Of a stretch of DNA of 64,000 nucleotides, positions 1 to 9,558 are shown piece after piece. Made by a program: the position numbers and the translations under genes. Under the pieces are notes generated by a model. The model did no database searches. It was not told where the DNA came from and saw nothing but the letters and a program-made list of their open reading frames with translations. Source of the DNA: Agrobacterium vitis (GTDB lineage Bacteria > Pseudomonadota > Alphaproteobacteria > Rhizobiales > Rhizobiaceae); NCBI RefSeq assembly GCF_014926405.1, contig NZ_JACXXJ020000005.1, positions 563,001 through 627,000 on the forward strand, given 5' to 3'. How positions within the stretch are numbered: the stretch's first letter is position 1; each line of letters begins with the position of its first letter.

Positions 1-336
1 TCGACCAAGTTCATGCGCGAAGTGGGCGGCAAGGACTATTTCGAAGCGCTTATGGCGGCTTTCGCCAAGAACTGGAAAGAGCATATCGACGTTTACGGTC
101 CCGACAACCACCTGCGTCTGACCGGCAAGCACGAAACCGCTCCATGGAACAAGTTCTCCTACGGCGTTGCTGACCGTGGTGCATCGATCCGCGTTCCGCA
201 CTCCTTCGTCAACAATGGCTATCGTGGCTATCTGGAAGATCGTCGCCCCAACTCGCAGGGCTGCCCTTACCAGATCGCTTCCCAGGTCTTGAAGACGATT
301 GCAGAAGTTCCGGCTGCAAAGTCTGAAGCCGCCTGA
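1..336 (+). CDS. glnII: Glutamine synthetase type II (GSII), C-terminal part
   Basis: The reading frame is open from base 1 and ends at TGA 334-336, so this is the 3' end of a gene starting left of the window. GSII makes glutamine from glutamate, ammonia and ATP in the cytoplasm. The residues include YGVADRGASIRVP and GYLEDRRPNSQG, typical of the C-terminal catalytic part of the eukaryote-like GSII found in rhizobia and agrobacteria. The first methionine in frame (base 13) is internal, not a start. A perfect 13-bp inverted repeat follows the stop. Family call is confident; the N-terminus cannot be judged. Confidence 0.9.
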   Translation, partial: STKFMREVGGKDYFEALMAAFAKNWKEHIDVYGPDNHLRLTGKHETAPWNKFSYGVADRGASIRVPHSFVNNGYRGYLEDRRPNSQGCPYQIASQVLKTIAEVPAAKSEAA

Positions 337-344
337 TCCTCTCT

Positions 345-384
345 GCTTGCGCCCAGACTTGATCCATCGGATCTGGGCGCAAGC
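345..384 (+). terminator. Hairpin after glnII, possible terminator
   Basis: A perfect 13-bp inverted repeat (345-357 with 372-384, arm gcttgcgcccaga) with a 14-nt loop begins 9 bases after the glnII stop. No clear T-run follows, so it may act as a weak terminator or an mRNA 3' end stabiliser rather than a classic intrinsic terminator. Confidence 0.55.
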
Positions 385-1528
385 GCTCTTGATATCGTGT
401 ACCAGGACACTGTAGGCGCCGATGCGTCCTTGTCTTGAAGATGGTGTGAATATTTCAAACCATTGATGTATTTGATTTTTTCTGAAGGAGAGGATGTGGG
501 AGCATCTTCGGGCCTTCGTATATAGGTGAATATCGGTGTGGTCTTCTGTGACCCTCGATCATTCGGTCAAAGCGCCATTACATGCTGTCATCAGTATTCA
601 ACGCTCAAGTGAATACGGTCGGGCGATTTTAAAATGAAGACTGCATCATTCCCCGATCCAGAACAGATTTAAGTCAATCTGTATCCACTTTAGATTATAG
701 TGTTGTCTTGGAATCTCGGATTAACCCTAGAATTTTTAAGGCTTTGGCCTCTGTTGATGCATTAATAATATCAATCCTGTCTATATTGTTCGCGTATCCA
801 TTGAATATCATGCTTGGTCTTTATTTTAAAATATCGTAATTTGATATATGCCAATAACGGATGAATTAGTTTTTGTGAAAATTGGCGGAGAAAATTATTT
901 TACTATCTAATATGAGGGGTTTTTATGTATAAAAATTATCTTATGTCAAAAAAATGATATGCTAACGCATTTAATTTCTGCCTATGTTTGTTTATGTATA
1001 TTTTGTATTATTTATCTCTTTTTGGAGCACTATATCTATTCGTTAGAGTGTCAAAATTGTTTCATCTTCGGTTTGTATACTTAATTGGATAGAAATAGAA
1101 ATTTAAGCGCGCATTTGTTGAATTTTCTACTTTTGGGCGATTAATTCGGCATTAAGTGCAAAGTCCATCCCCGTTCTGTTTCGTTGATTTTTACGGGTTA
1201 TTGCAAGTCGGACACTTTACAAACGTGCCGTGTGCTGTTTTCATTGTCTCACGTTTTCAGGCTTGTGTGCCTGATTTGTATATAGTTTGTGAATTTTATA
1301 GCAAAATCTGTGTTATTTTTATTCGTGATTGTATCGTTTCGCGACAATTTGGTTTTATTGTTTTGTATTTAAGTATTTCTAATTTGTGTTGAGCAGTTGA
1401 ATTCATGACATGCTGATGTGCTTTATTTTGAGTGGCAGTTTTTGCGTTTCCTAGCATCGCAATCGTTTGATTGTGCTTGCTTTTTGATTGTTTTCTGGTT
1501 TTGGCCGATATTTCAGTGAGGTTTTTCA
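385..1528. other. AT-rich non-coding stretch upstream of the NRPS gene
   Basis: About 1.1 kb with no convincing gene. Base composition from about 640 to 1520 is visibly AT-rich, with many T and A runs, unlike the GC-rich genes either side. The short open frames (1156-1392 plus, 1296-1529 minus) have a composition that follows the AT bias and no recognisable motif. It probably holds the NRPS promoter and leader. No repeat or tRNA remnant was recognised. Confidence 0.6.
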
Positions 1529-4500
1529 ATGTCTTTTGTAGGCAGACATGAGCAGGTTTTTCCGGTTTCTCTTGCGCAGGCAGGCTTGTGGGTCAAACAA
1601 AAGGTAGCTCCCGCCGATCTGAGCTTTGTCCTTGCTGAATCCATCGAAATTCATGGTCCCGTTCATCCAGGACTGTTCTGCCAGGCGTTGCGCCGCTTGT
1701 CAGATGATGTTGCTGTCACACGGTCTCGCATCAAGGAAATCGAAGGGCAGCCGCATCAGGTTGTCATGGCGGCCTATTGCGGCGTCTTTGACGTGATCGA
1801 TTTCAGCGGTGCTGACAATCCTGGCGCAAGCGCCATGGACTGGATGCGCAAGCAGATGTCTAAGCCGCTCGATCTTGCCAATGACAATCTCTGGGGGTCT
1901 TCGCTTTTGAAGCTCGGGGCCACAGAATGGGTCTGGTATCATTGGGCACATCATATCATCATGGACGGGTTCTCTGGCGGCTTGCTGGCCCGGCGGCTGG
2001 CCGATATTTATTCGGCACTGGCCCAGGGCAACCAGCCGGAGCCCTATGATTGCGGTTCTCCGCAGGAATTGCTGGAGCTTGAGCGCACCTACCGCGATTC
2101 GGTGCATTTCCAGCGCGACAAGGCCTATTGGTCGGAGCAGATGAAGGGTCTGCCGGAGCCGGTGACCTTGATGAAGAAGAAAGGCGAGCCATCCGGTGGC
2201 CTGCTGCGCCATACGACGGTCATCGATCGCCAGACGGTCAAGGCGCTTGCTGAGATCAGCCGTGGCTTTGGCGCCAGCGTGCCACAGGCCTTGATTGCCC
2301 TGGTCGCGGCCTATTACGCCAAGGCGACAGACTGCGAAGAGCTGACCATGGTCACCATGGTGACGGCCCGAATCAGCCAGACGATGCGCCGCATTCCGGG
2401 CATGACCGCCAATGCGGTTCCTCTGCGGTTTTCAATCACGCCGGACCTGTCCTGGCGCGAATTGACCGGTCAGGTTTCCCAGCAGATGAGCCGGGCGCTG
2501 CGTTATCAGCGCTATCGCTATGAGGATATTCGCCGCGATCTCGGCATGGTCCGCCAGGATGCGCAGATTGCCTGGCTGGGCGTCAATATTGAGCCTTTCG
2601 ACTACGATCTGCGCTTTGATGGACAGCCAACCACCGTGCACAACCTTTCGAACGGCACGATGACGGATTTCACCATCTTCGCCTATGACCGTGGTGACAA
2701 TGGCGACCTGCGCATCGATTTTGATGCCAATCCGGCGCTCTATACGCTGGAAGAGCTGGCCGATCACGAGGCGCGGTTCACCCGCATGTTGAGAGAGATC
2801 CTCGCGACGCCTGAACAGCCCCTGCGCGATTTCAGCCTGCTGTCGAAGTGGGAGCGGCAGGAAATTCTGACCGACTGGAACGATACGTCCCACAAGCTCC
2901 CGGATCAGACGTGGCCCGAATTGTTCCGGGCGCAGGCGGCACGCACGCCGGATGCGGTAGCGCTATCCTTTGGCGGTCGCCAGATGACCTATGGTGAGCT
3001 GGATGCCGCCTCCGATCATCTGGCTGGCTATCTGATGGAAAAGGGCGCGGTACCCGGTTCTCTGGTGGCTGTGGCTGTGCCGCGGTCTGAAAACATGGTT
3101 GTGGCGCTGCTAGCAGTGCTCAAAAGCGGTGCCGCCTATCTGCCGCTCGATCCGGCTGATCCAGCCTCGCGGGTGGCGATGATCCTGGAGGATGCGCAGC
3201 CAGCCTGCGTCATCACCACAGAGGAAGTGGCGGGTAACCTCCCTGATGCCACCGACAATCTGATCTTCCTCGACAAGCCTCTGGAACGGCAGGGACGCGA
3301 CCTGCCGAAGGGGCCGTCGCTGAGCGACACGGCCTATATCATCTTTACGTCCGGCTCGACCGGTCGGCCCAAGGGTGTGGAAATTCCGCATCGCGGCCTG
3401 ATGAACTTCCTGTTGTCGATGCAGGATCTGTTGAAACTGGACAGTGAAGACCGTTTGCTGGCCGTGACGACGATCTCCTTCGATATTGCAGCCCTTGAGC
3501 TTTATCTGCCGTTGCTGGCAGGCGCGCGCACGGTGATCGCGCTACGCTCGGAAGTGCGCGATCCGGCAGTGCTGCATGGGTTGATCCGCAGTGCGGGTAT
3601 CACCATCATGCAGGCGACGCCGTCTTTGTGGCGGGCCTTGCTGGCCGATCATCATGACGGCCTGACGGGCTTGCGCAGCCTTGTCGGTGGCGAGGCTCTG
3701 CCTGCCGATCTCGCGCATAAAATGGCGCGGCTCGGTCATCCCGTTCTCAATGTCTACGGACCGACGGAAACCACGATTTGGTCCACCAACATGCCGCTTT
3801 TGGGCAGCGATCTCGACAGTGCGCCAATTGGCCGGCCAATCTGGAACACCCGCGTCTATGTCCTCGACCGGCATTGCCAGCCAGTACCGCCCGGCTTTAT
3901 CGGGGAACTGTATATCGGTGGTGCGGGCGTGGCGAAGGGCTACCTGAACCGCCCGGACCTGACGGCGGAAAAATTCATGGCCGATCCGTTTGCAGGCGAA
4001 GGCGAGCGGATCTACCGGACCGGCGACCTGGTGCGCTGGCGGCGCGATGGCGTGCTGGATTATCTCGGCCGCAACGACCACCAGATCAAGATCCGCGGCT
4101 TCCGGGTGGAGCCGGGCGAAATCGAGGCAGCGCTTGCCGCCCTGCCACAGGTGCGTGAAGCCGTGGTTATTCTGCGCGATGATCCGGGCCGCGAAAAGCG
4201 ACTGGTTGCTTATGTGGTTCCCAGAGAGGGTGCGGTAGGCGAGGGTGCCTCGCTGGATGCCGCGGATCTTTCGGAGCGGCTGGGCAAGGTTATTCCTGTC
4301 CATATGATCCCGGCGGCCTATGTGGTGCTGGACGCTATTCCGTTGAACTCGAATGGCAAGACCGACCGCCACGCGCTGCCGGTGCCGCAATGGACGGTAA
4401 CGGAAGGCATAGCCCTGCCGGGGACCGATGCTGAAAAGCGGCTTGCCGCCTTGTGGTGTGAGATCCTCGGTCTGGAGCAGATCGGCATTCACGACAGTTT

Positions 4501-5533
4501 CTTCGTGCTCGGCGGCGATTCGCTGGCCGCAGCCGGAATGATCTCCGCCGTTCGCAGCCGGTTGAAAGGCGAAATTCCGCTTGGTGCCGTGTTCGAAACG
4601 CCCACCATTGCCGCCTTGGCCGTGCATCTGGATGAGGCAAGCTCTGGTTCACCGCTGATCGAGCCGGTGCTGGCCATCCGCGCCAAGGGCGAGCGTCCGC
4701 CGCTGTTCTGCATCCATCCGGTGCTGGGCCTGGGCTGGAGCTTCTTCTCGCTCGCGCAGCATTTGAGCGAGGATGTCCCGGTTTATGCCCTGCAATCGGA
4801 CGGGTTGCATGATCTTGCTGCCCTGCCGCGCTCTATCGAGGACATGGCTGCGCTCTACGTGCAGCGAATTCGCAAGATCCAGCCACAGGGGCCATATCAT
4901 CTGCTGGGCTGGTCGCTGGGCGGGCTGATTGCCCATGAAATGACCCGGCAATTGCAGGCAGAAGGCCAGGCTATCGCGTTCCTGGGCATGATGGATAGCT
5001 ACCATTTCAAGCCTGCTGCCCAATTGCAGGACGATGCGACGCTGGCGCGGGCAGCTCTTGGGTTCCTCGGCTTTGATGAAAAGGCAGCGGGCGACAAGCC
5101 ATCACTGGCCGAGCTTGGCGATTTCGTGCTGAAAATGTTTGATACGGACAACCATGTTCTGCTGGAACAGGTTCACCAGTTCGATCCGGATTTCGTTGAA
5201 CGTGCCAAGGCGACCATCTTGCACAATCTGGAAATTGCCCAGCGCTTCACACCGGGCAAGATCGATGCCGATGTGCATTTCTTCCGTGCCGAACCAAGTG
5301 CGGGCAGCGATGCGCTGAACACCATCCTCAACTACGATGCGGAAACCTGGTTGCCGCATGTGGGGGGTAGGGTTTACCTGCGCGACATGACCTGCAACCA
5401 TCACGACATGCTGAATATCGAACCGGCATCCCATATCAGCGCCGTCGTTCAGGCAGAACTGCTGCGGGAATTCCTGGTCCTGCGTCGGCCTCAGATTGAG
5501 GCCAAGATTGAGCGTGTGACGCGGTTCGCCTAG
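1529..5533 (+). CDS. One-module non-ribosomal peptide synthetase, C-A-T-TE, probably glycine-activating
   Basis: A 1334-residue protein with the EntF layout. Condensation domain (about 10-430) has HHIIMDG at 141-147. Adenylation domain (about 460-960) has FTSGSTGRPKG near 605, NVYGPTETT, YRTGDLVR and the A10-like NSNGKTDRHA. Carrier domain has LGGDSLAA near 995 with the Ser that takes phosphopantetheine. Thioesterase domain has GWSLGG near 1130. By eye the pocket residues read D-I-L-Q-L-G-V-I-W plus the invariant Lys, one change from the glycine code DILQLGLIWK as I recall it. It should condense an acyl or aryl group, or an upstream amino acid, with glycine and release the product. GTGAGG precedes ATG at 1529. 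No other NRPS, PPTase, MbtH or siderophore gene is nearby. Domain order is certain; substrate is inference. Confidence 0.9.
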   Translation: MSFVGRHEQVFPVSLAQAGLWVKQKVAPADLSFVLAESIEIHGPVHPGLFCQALRRLSDDVAVTRSRIKEIEGQPHQVVMAAYCGVFDVIDFSGADNPGASAMDWMRKQMSKPLDLANDNLWGSSLLKLGATEWVWYHWAHHIIMDGFSGGLLARRLADIYSALAQGNQPEPYDCGSPQELLELERTYRDSVHFQRDKAYWSEQMKGLPEPVTLMKKKGEPSGGLLRHTTVIDRQTVKALAEISRGFGASVPQALIALVAAYYAKATDCEELTMVTMVTARISQTMRRIPGMTANAVPLRFSITPDLSWRELTGQVSQQMSRALRYQRYRYEDIRRDLGMVRQDAQIAWLGVNIEPFDYDLRFDGQPTTVHNLSNGTMTDFTIFAYDRGDNGDLRIDFDANPALYTLEELADHEARFTRMLREILATPEQPLRDFSLLSKWERQEILTDWNDTSHKLPDQTWPELFRAQAARTPDAVALSFGGRQMTYGELDAASDHLAGYLMEKGAVPGSLVAVAVPRSENMVVALLAVLKSGAAYLPLDPADPASRVAMILEDAQPACVITTEEVAGNLPDATDNLIFLDKPLERQGRDLPKGPSLSDTAYIIFTSGSTGRPKGVEIPHRGLMNFLLSMQDLLKLDSEDRLLAVTTISFDIAALELYLPLLAGARTVIALRSEVRDPAVLHGLIRSAGITIMQATPSLWRALLADHHDGLTGLRSLVGGEALPADLAHKMARLGHPVLNVYGPTETTIWSTNMPLLGSDLDSAPIGRPIWNTRVYVLDRHCQPVPPGFIGELYIGGAGVAKGYLNRPDLTAEKFMADPFAGEGERIYRTGDLVRWRRDGVLDYLGRNDHQIKIRGFRVEPGEIEAALAALPQVREAVVILRDDPGREKRLVAYVVPREGAVGEGASLDAADLSERLGKVIPVHMIPAAYVVLDAIPLNSNGKTDRHALPVPQWTVTEGIALPGTDAEKRLAALWCEILGLEQIGIHDSFFVLGGDSLAAAGMISAVRSRLKGEIPLGAVFETPTIAALAVHLDEASSGSPLIEPVLAIRAKGERPPLFCIHPVLGLGWSFFSLAQHLSEDVPVYALQSDGLHDLAALPRSIEDMAALYVQRIRKIQPQGPYHLLGWSLGGLIAHEMTRQLQAEGQAIAFLGMMDSYHFKPAAQLQDDATLARAALGFLGFDEKAAGDKPSLAELGDFVLKMFDTDNHVLLEQVHQFDPDFVERAKATILHNLEIAQRFTPGKIDADVHFFRAEPSAGSDALNTILNYDAETWLPHVGGRVYLRDMTCNHHDMLNIEPASHISAVVQAELLREFLVLRRPQIEAKIERVTRFA

Positions 5534-5563
5534 TCCGACAGGTTCTAGCATCGACAATTGAAT

Positions 5564-5595
5564 TATCCCGCCCCACGCAATCGTGGGGCGGGATA
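5564..5595 (+). terminator. Strong hairpin after the NRPS gene
   Basis: A perfect 14-bp GC-rich inverted repeat (5564-5577 with 5582-5595, arm tatcccgccccacg) with a 4-nt loop lies 30 bases after the NRPS stop. There is no T-run after it, but the stem is strong enough to act as a terminator or 3' end barrier. Confidence 0.6.
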
Positions 5596-5722
5596 AAATA
5601 TCGAAATCGGGTTTGCTGATCTGCTCCAATGGGTTACTGCTATCGAGATGAGCGGCATATGTCCTTGGCTCTAATGCCAATCACGACGATACCGCTGGCC
5701 CACCTCGTTTGCGGATCTTGCC

Positions 5723-6232
5723 ATGACCCAGCCATTCCTTCCCCTTGCCATCCGCCCGTTAACCCCTGAAGCCTTCGCTCCCTTCGGTGATGTCATCGAG
5801 GCAGATCCCGCCCGGATGCGGCTGATCAATGGCGGTACGACTGAGCGGTTTCATGCTCTGGCCAGCCCCGATGCGGTGGGTGAGGGCGCGCGCGTGGTCC
5901 TCAATATCTTTCGCGGTCAGTCGCGTCGCTTTCCCTATGAGATTGGCATGATGGAACGGCATCCGCTTGGCAGCCAAAGCTTTACGCCACTGTCCGGACG
6001 CCCGTTCCTGTTGGCGGTTTCGCTGGACGAGGGGGGTCGCCCGGGTGTGCCGCAGGTATTTCTGGCCGCGCCGCATCAGGGTGTGAACTATCACCGCAAT
6101 GTCTGGCACCATCCATTGATGGCAATCGGTGAGGTTAGCGATTTTCTGGTTGCGGATCGCGACGGGCCGGGAAACAATCTGGAAGAGTTCTTCTTCGACC
6201 AGCCCTACCTGATTCTGGAGCCACGCCCATGA
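5723..6232 (+). CDS. allA: Ureidoglycolate lyase
   Basis: A 169-residue cytosolic enzyme that splits (S)-ureidoglycolate into glyoxylate and urea at the end of purine ureide breakdown. The family pattern is clear: FAPFGDVIE at the N-terminus, [21 protein letters not shown], and [11 protein letters not shown], which holds the cupin-fold active-site histidines. Length is typical. The stop overlaps the ATG of uraH by 4 bases (ATGA), so the two are translationally coupled. In related genomes allantoinase and OHCU decarboxylase genes often sit upstream; here the upstream neighbour is the NRPS gene instead. Confidence 0.93.
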   Translation: MTQPFLPLAIRPLTPEAFAPFGDVIEADPARMRLINGGTTERFHALASPDAVGEGARVVLNIFRGQSRRFPYEIGMMERHPLGSQSFTPLSGRPFLLAVSLDEGGRPGVPQVFLAAPHQGVNYHRNVWHHPLMAIGEVSDFLVADRDGPGNNLEEFFFDQPYLILEPRP

Positions 6233-6585
6233 CCGGCCTGACCACCCATGTTCTCGACACCGCCTTGGGCCGCCCGGCGTCTGGCCTGCGCATCCAGCTG
6301 ATGCGGATGAACGGCGAGGAGGCGGAGCTGATCAAGACCGTGTTCACCAATGCCGATGGCCGGGTGGATGGCGGGCCGATCCTGGCTGGCGAGGACTTTC
6401 GCATCGGCCAATATGAATTGCTGTTTCATGCCGGTGACTATCTGCTTACCCAGGGGGCGGAACTAACCGATCCGCCGTTTCTGGATGTCATTCCCATTCG
6501 CTTCGGCATTGCCGATCCGCAGGCCCATTACCATGTGCCGCTGCTGCTTTCGCCCTACGGCTATTCTACCTATCGCGGGAGCTGA
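6229..6585 (+). CDS. uraH: 5-hydroxyisourate hydrolase (transthyretin-like)
   Basis: A 118-residue protein that hydrolyses 5-hydroxyisourate, the product of urate oxidation, to OHCU. It begins with [13 protein letters not shown] and ends with the diagnostic YSTYRGS tail; [12 protein letters not shown] carries conserved active-site residues. The ATG overlaps the allA stop. It handles the product of PuuD, encoded about 10 kb away on the other strand. The next gene starts 3 bases after its stop. Confidence 0.95.
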   Translation: MTGLTTHVLDTALGRPASGLRIQLMRMNGEEAELIKTVFTNADGRVDGGPILAGEDFRIGQYELLFHAGDYLLTQGAELTDPPFLDVIPIRFGIADPQAHYHVPLLLSPYGYSTYRGS

Positions 6586-6588
6586 CCC

Positions 6589-7335
6589 ATGCGTTTTGCC
6601 GCCATCGCCGATATTCACGGCAATTGTCTGGCTCTGGAAGCGGTGCTGGCCGATATTGCCGCCCAGGGGATTGGCTATGACCATGTCGTCAATCTCGGAG
6701 ATTGTTTTTCCGGGCCGCTGGAGGCGGGGCGCACCGGCGACCTGCTGCTGTTGCTGGATCTCGTCACCGTCAGGGGCAATCACGACCGCTATCTGATCGA
6801 GCAGGACAGGGCGGCGATGCATTCTTCTGATGCGGTTGCTTACGACCAGCTCTCGCCCCGGCATTTGCAATGGCTGCAACGCCTGCCAGTCACCACGGTT
6901 TGGCGCAAGGAGGTGTTTCTCTGCCATGCCACGCCTGATATTGACGATCTCTACTGGCTGGAAAGCGTCAGCCCCGAAGGCCTGGTGCATCTGAAGGCCC
7001 GCGCCGAAATTGAGGCACTGGCCGAGGGCGTCGGGCAGGAACTGATCCTCTGTGCCCACTCGCATCTGCCGCGTGCGGTGCGGCTTACCGATGGACGGCT
7101 GATCGTCAATCCCGGCAGCGTCGGCTGCCCGGCCTATGATGATGACGTACCGTTTTATCACCGGGTGGAAGCTGGAACGCCGCTCGCCTCCTATGCCATT
7201 CTGGAAAAGGGTGAGACAGGCTGGACGGTGACGTTCCGGCAAGTGCCTTACCGTCATCTCGAAATGGCCCGGCTGGCGGCGGACAGGGGCCGGGACGATT
7301 GGGCAAGCGGGCTGGAAAGCGGCTGGCTCGCCTGA
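6589..7335 (+). CDS. Metallophosphoesterase family protein
   Basis: A 248-residue calcineurin-like phosphoesterase. Metal-binding motifs are visible in order: ADIHGN near residue 7, NLGDCFSGP near 40, VRGNHD near 64, a single CHATP motif, and CAHSHLP followed by NPGSVGCPAYDDD. This is the small prokaryotic MPPE/YfcE-like type. The substrate cannot be told from sequence. It starts 3 bases after uraH, so it is probably the third gene of an allA-uraH operon, although phosphoesterases are not a standard part of ureide breakdown. Confidence 0.82.
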   Translation: MRFAAIADIHGNCLALEAVLADIAAQGIGYDHVVNLGDCFSGPLEAGRTGDLLLLLDLVTVRGNHDRYLIEQDRAAMHSSDAVAYDQLSPRHLQWLQRLPVTTVWRKEVFLCHATPDIDDLYWLESVSPEGLVHLKARAEIEALAEGVGQELILCAHSHLPRAVRLTDGRLIVNPGSVGCPAYDDDVPFYHRVEAGTPLASYAILEKGETGWTVTFRQVPYRHLEMARLAADRGRDDWASGLESGWLA

Positions 7336-7434
7336 CGATCAATGCCAAAAATAATCTGTTGCAACACTCTTTCCCCGACCTTTCTGAGCCGCGGCGCTGT
7401 ATGATGGCTCCGGGAAGAGGATGAATGAACCATC

Positions 7435-8100
7435 ATGCGATTGCTGATCGTTGAAGACAATCATGAATTGGCCGATTGGCTGGCCAAGGCCCTGACCCAG
7501 GCCCATTACACCGTGGATGCCGCCCATGATGGTGAGGAGGCCGAGGATTTTTTGAACCTCGCCGATTATGCCGCTGTGATCCTCGATCTGTCCCTGCCGA
7601 AGATCGATGGAATGACCCTGCTGAAGCGCATTCGTCGCAGTGGCCGTAAGGTGCCGGTGATTATCCTGACCGCCAATGCCTCGCTGGACGGACGGGTGGC
7701 GGGGCTGGATTCCGGTGCCGACGACTATCTCGCCAAGCCTTTCGAAATGGCCGAGCTGGAAGCCCGGCTGCGGGCGCTGATCCGGCGCGGCCATGATCTG
7801 GCCAGCCCGGAAATTGCCGTGGCCGATCTGGTGCTGAATAGCGCGACACGGCAGTTTTCCCTGAAGGGCGAGGTCTTGTCGCTGACGCCACGCGAACATT
7901 CGGTGCTGGAATATTTGATACTGAAGGCGGGCAGCACCGTGACCAAGGCGGCGCTGTCGCAAAGCGTGTTCGGCTTTGATGCCGAGACCGATCCGAGTGC
8001 CATTGAGATTTACGTGCATCGGGTCCGCAAAAAGCTGGAAGGCGGGGCGGTGCAGATCGCCACCCTGCGCGGCCTCGGCTATATGCTGCGGGCCGCCTGA
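7435..8100 (+). CDS. OmpR-family two-component response regulator (TctD/QseB type)
   Basis: A 221-residue regulator. The receiver domain has acidic residues near 7-8, phospho-acceptor Asp51 in ILDLSLP, Thr79 and Lys101 in LAKPFE. The C-terminal winged helix (about 125-221) has LTPREHSVLEYL and VHRVRKKL. It is followed after 18 bases by its kinase gene. The family is close to TctD/QseB, but no tricarboxylate transporter is adjacent, so the signal and targets are unknown. Confidence 0.92.
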   Translation: MRLLIVEDNHELADWLAKALTQAHYTVDAAHDGEEAEDFLNLADYAAVILDLSLPKIDGMTLLKRIRRSGRKVPVIILTANASLDGRVAGLDSGADDYLAKPFEMAELEARLRALIRRGHDLASPEIAVADLVLNSATRQFSLKGEVLSLTPREHSVLEYLILKAGSTVTKAALSQSVFGFDAETDPSAIEIYVHRVRKKLEGGAVQIATLRGLGYMLRAA

Positions 8101-8118
8101 GATGGGCGAGGGCATAAG

Positions 8119-9540
8119 ATGGGCGGGCGCGGCATGAATTTTGGTCGTGTCCGGCCCTTGCTGCGGCTGCGCCACAGCCTGCGGGCCCAGCTTCTGGCCT
8201 GGGTGATGGTGACGCTGGTCGGCGTGATCGGCTTCAATCTCTATTTCGGGCTGGTGATGGCCCGCAGCACTGCCAATCTGGTGACGGATAATATGCTGCT
8301 CGGCTCTGCGCGGATGATTGCCGAGGCGGTGCGGGTCGACCAGGGCGGCAATGTCGAAGTGGATATTCCACCGGCAGCGTTGGAAATCTTCGATACCGGC
8401 TTTGGCGACCGGGTCTATTACCGGGTGACGACCGCCTGGGGCAATCTGCTGTCCGGCTATGCCGACCTGCAAACCCCGGCCCATGAACGCCAGGGCGAAG
8501 ACATGGTGTTTCGCAATCTCAATGTCCGTGCCTTGATGCTGAACCATCCGGTGGTCGGGTTTGATTCTGGTGCAGGGACGGATGGCGGTGGCGTCACGGT
8601 GACGGTGGCGGTGACACGTTATAGCCAGCAGGCGATGCGCACCCATCTGTGGTTCTCGAATTTTAACGGGCAGGTTCTGCTGGTTCTGGTCGCTGGGGTG
8701 GTGACGGTGCTGGGGCTCCAGCGCGGTCTTGGCCCCGTCTTGCGGCTGCGCGATGCGGTGCGCGCCCGCCGCCGTGACCAGTTGGAACCTTTTGATGAGA
8801 CAATCGTCCATACCGAGCTTCGTCCGCTGGTGCGGGCGCTGAATGATTACATGAACCGCGTGCAGCGCCAGATGGCGGCGCAAAAGCGCTTCGTTGCCAA
8901 TGCCGCGCATCAATTGCGCACGCCGCTAACGCTGATTTCGACGCAAGCCAGCTTTGCCGCCCGCGAGACCGATCCGTCGCGCCGGGAAGAAGCACTGCAC
9001 GCGCTGATCCGCAGCACACGGCAAGTCACCCGGCTGGCCGAACAGTTGCTGACCCTGACCCGCGCCGAGCCCGGCAGCCGCGCACCCCGCGCTGACCGCG
9101 TCGATATGGCCGACATCGCCAGACAAGTGCTGGAAGCCCAGGCCGAAGACGCGCTGCGGCGCGGCATTGATCTCGGCCTGGAGGCGGAAGGGGCGGCCCC
9201 CGTCACCGGCGATGGCACCATGCTGCGCGAAATGACCGTCAACCTGGTCGATAACGCCCTGCGCTACACGCCGTCCCCCGGCGTGGTGACAGTAACAGTG
9301 GAGACGCTTGCCGACACCGTGCAACTCACCGTCGAAGACAGCGGCCCCGGCATCGCGCCCGCAGAACACGAACAGGTCTTCGAACGCTTCTACCGCATCA
9401 TCGGCACCCAACCCGAAGGCAGCGGCCTCGGCCTCGCCATCGTCCGCGAAGTGGTGGAAGGCGCAGGCGGCAAGGTCACGCTGGGCAGTGCTGATGAGGG
9501 CGGGCTGAAGGTGGTGGTGCGGCTGCCGAGGGCGGGGTGA
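8119..9540 (+). CDS. Sensor histidine kinase, TctE/QseC type
   Basis: A 473-residue inner-membrane kinase partnered with the upstream regulator. A first membrane segment lies at about 24-46, an extracytoplasmic sensor domain of the 2CSK_N type at about 50-180, and a second membrane segment at about 184-203. The H-box NAAHQLRTPL puts the phosphorylated histidine at 264. The ATPase domain has NLVDNALRYTP, EDSGPGIAP, ERFYR and GSGLGLAIV. An internal start at residue 6 is also possible. It ends 19 bases before the convergent toxin gene. Confidence 0.92.
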   Translation: MGGRGMNFGRVRPLLRLRHSLRAQLLAWVMVTLVGVIGFNLYFGLVMARSTANLVTDNMLLGSARMIAEAVRVDQGGNVEVDIPPAALEIFDTGFGDRVYYRVTTAWGNLLSGYADLQTPAHERQGEDMVFRNLNVRALMLNHPVVGFDSGAGTDGGGVTVTVAVTRYSQQAMRTHLWFSNFNGQVLLVLVAGVVTVLGLQRGLGPVLRLRDAVRARRRDQLEPFDETIVHTELRPLVRALNDYMNRVQRQMAAQKRFVANAAHQLRTPLTLISTQASFAARETDPSRREEALHALIRSTRQVTRLAEQLLTLTRAEPGSRAPRADRVDMADIARQVLEAQAEDALRRGIDLGLEAEGAAPVTGDGTMLREMTVNLVDNALRYTPSPGVVTVTVETLADTVQLTVEDSGPGIAPAEHEQVFERFYRIIGTQPEGSGLGLAIVREVVEGAGGKVTLGSADEGGLKVVVRLPRAG

Positions 9541-9558
9541 GGTTCAAGGGGGGGCGGT

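Noticed and set aside
1156..1392. 78-codon open frame in the AT-rich tract
   Set aside because: No ribosome binding site or family pattern; residues follow the AT bias.
3542..4627. 361-codon open frame on the minus strand
   Set aside because: Lies wholly inside the NRPS gene; composition (His, Arg, Gln rich) is that of a shadow frame in GC-rich DNA.
7339..8913. 524-codon open frame on the minus strand
   Set aside because: Shadow of the response regulator and kinase genes, with no domain.
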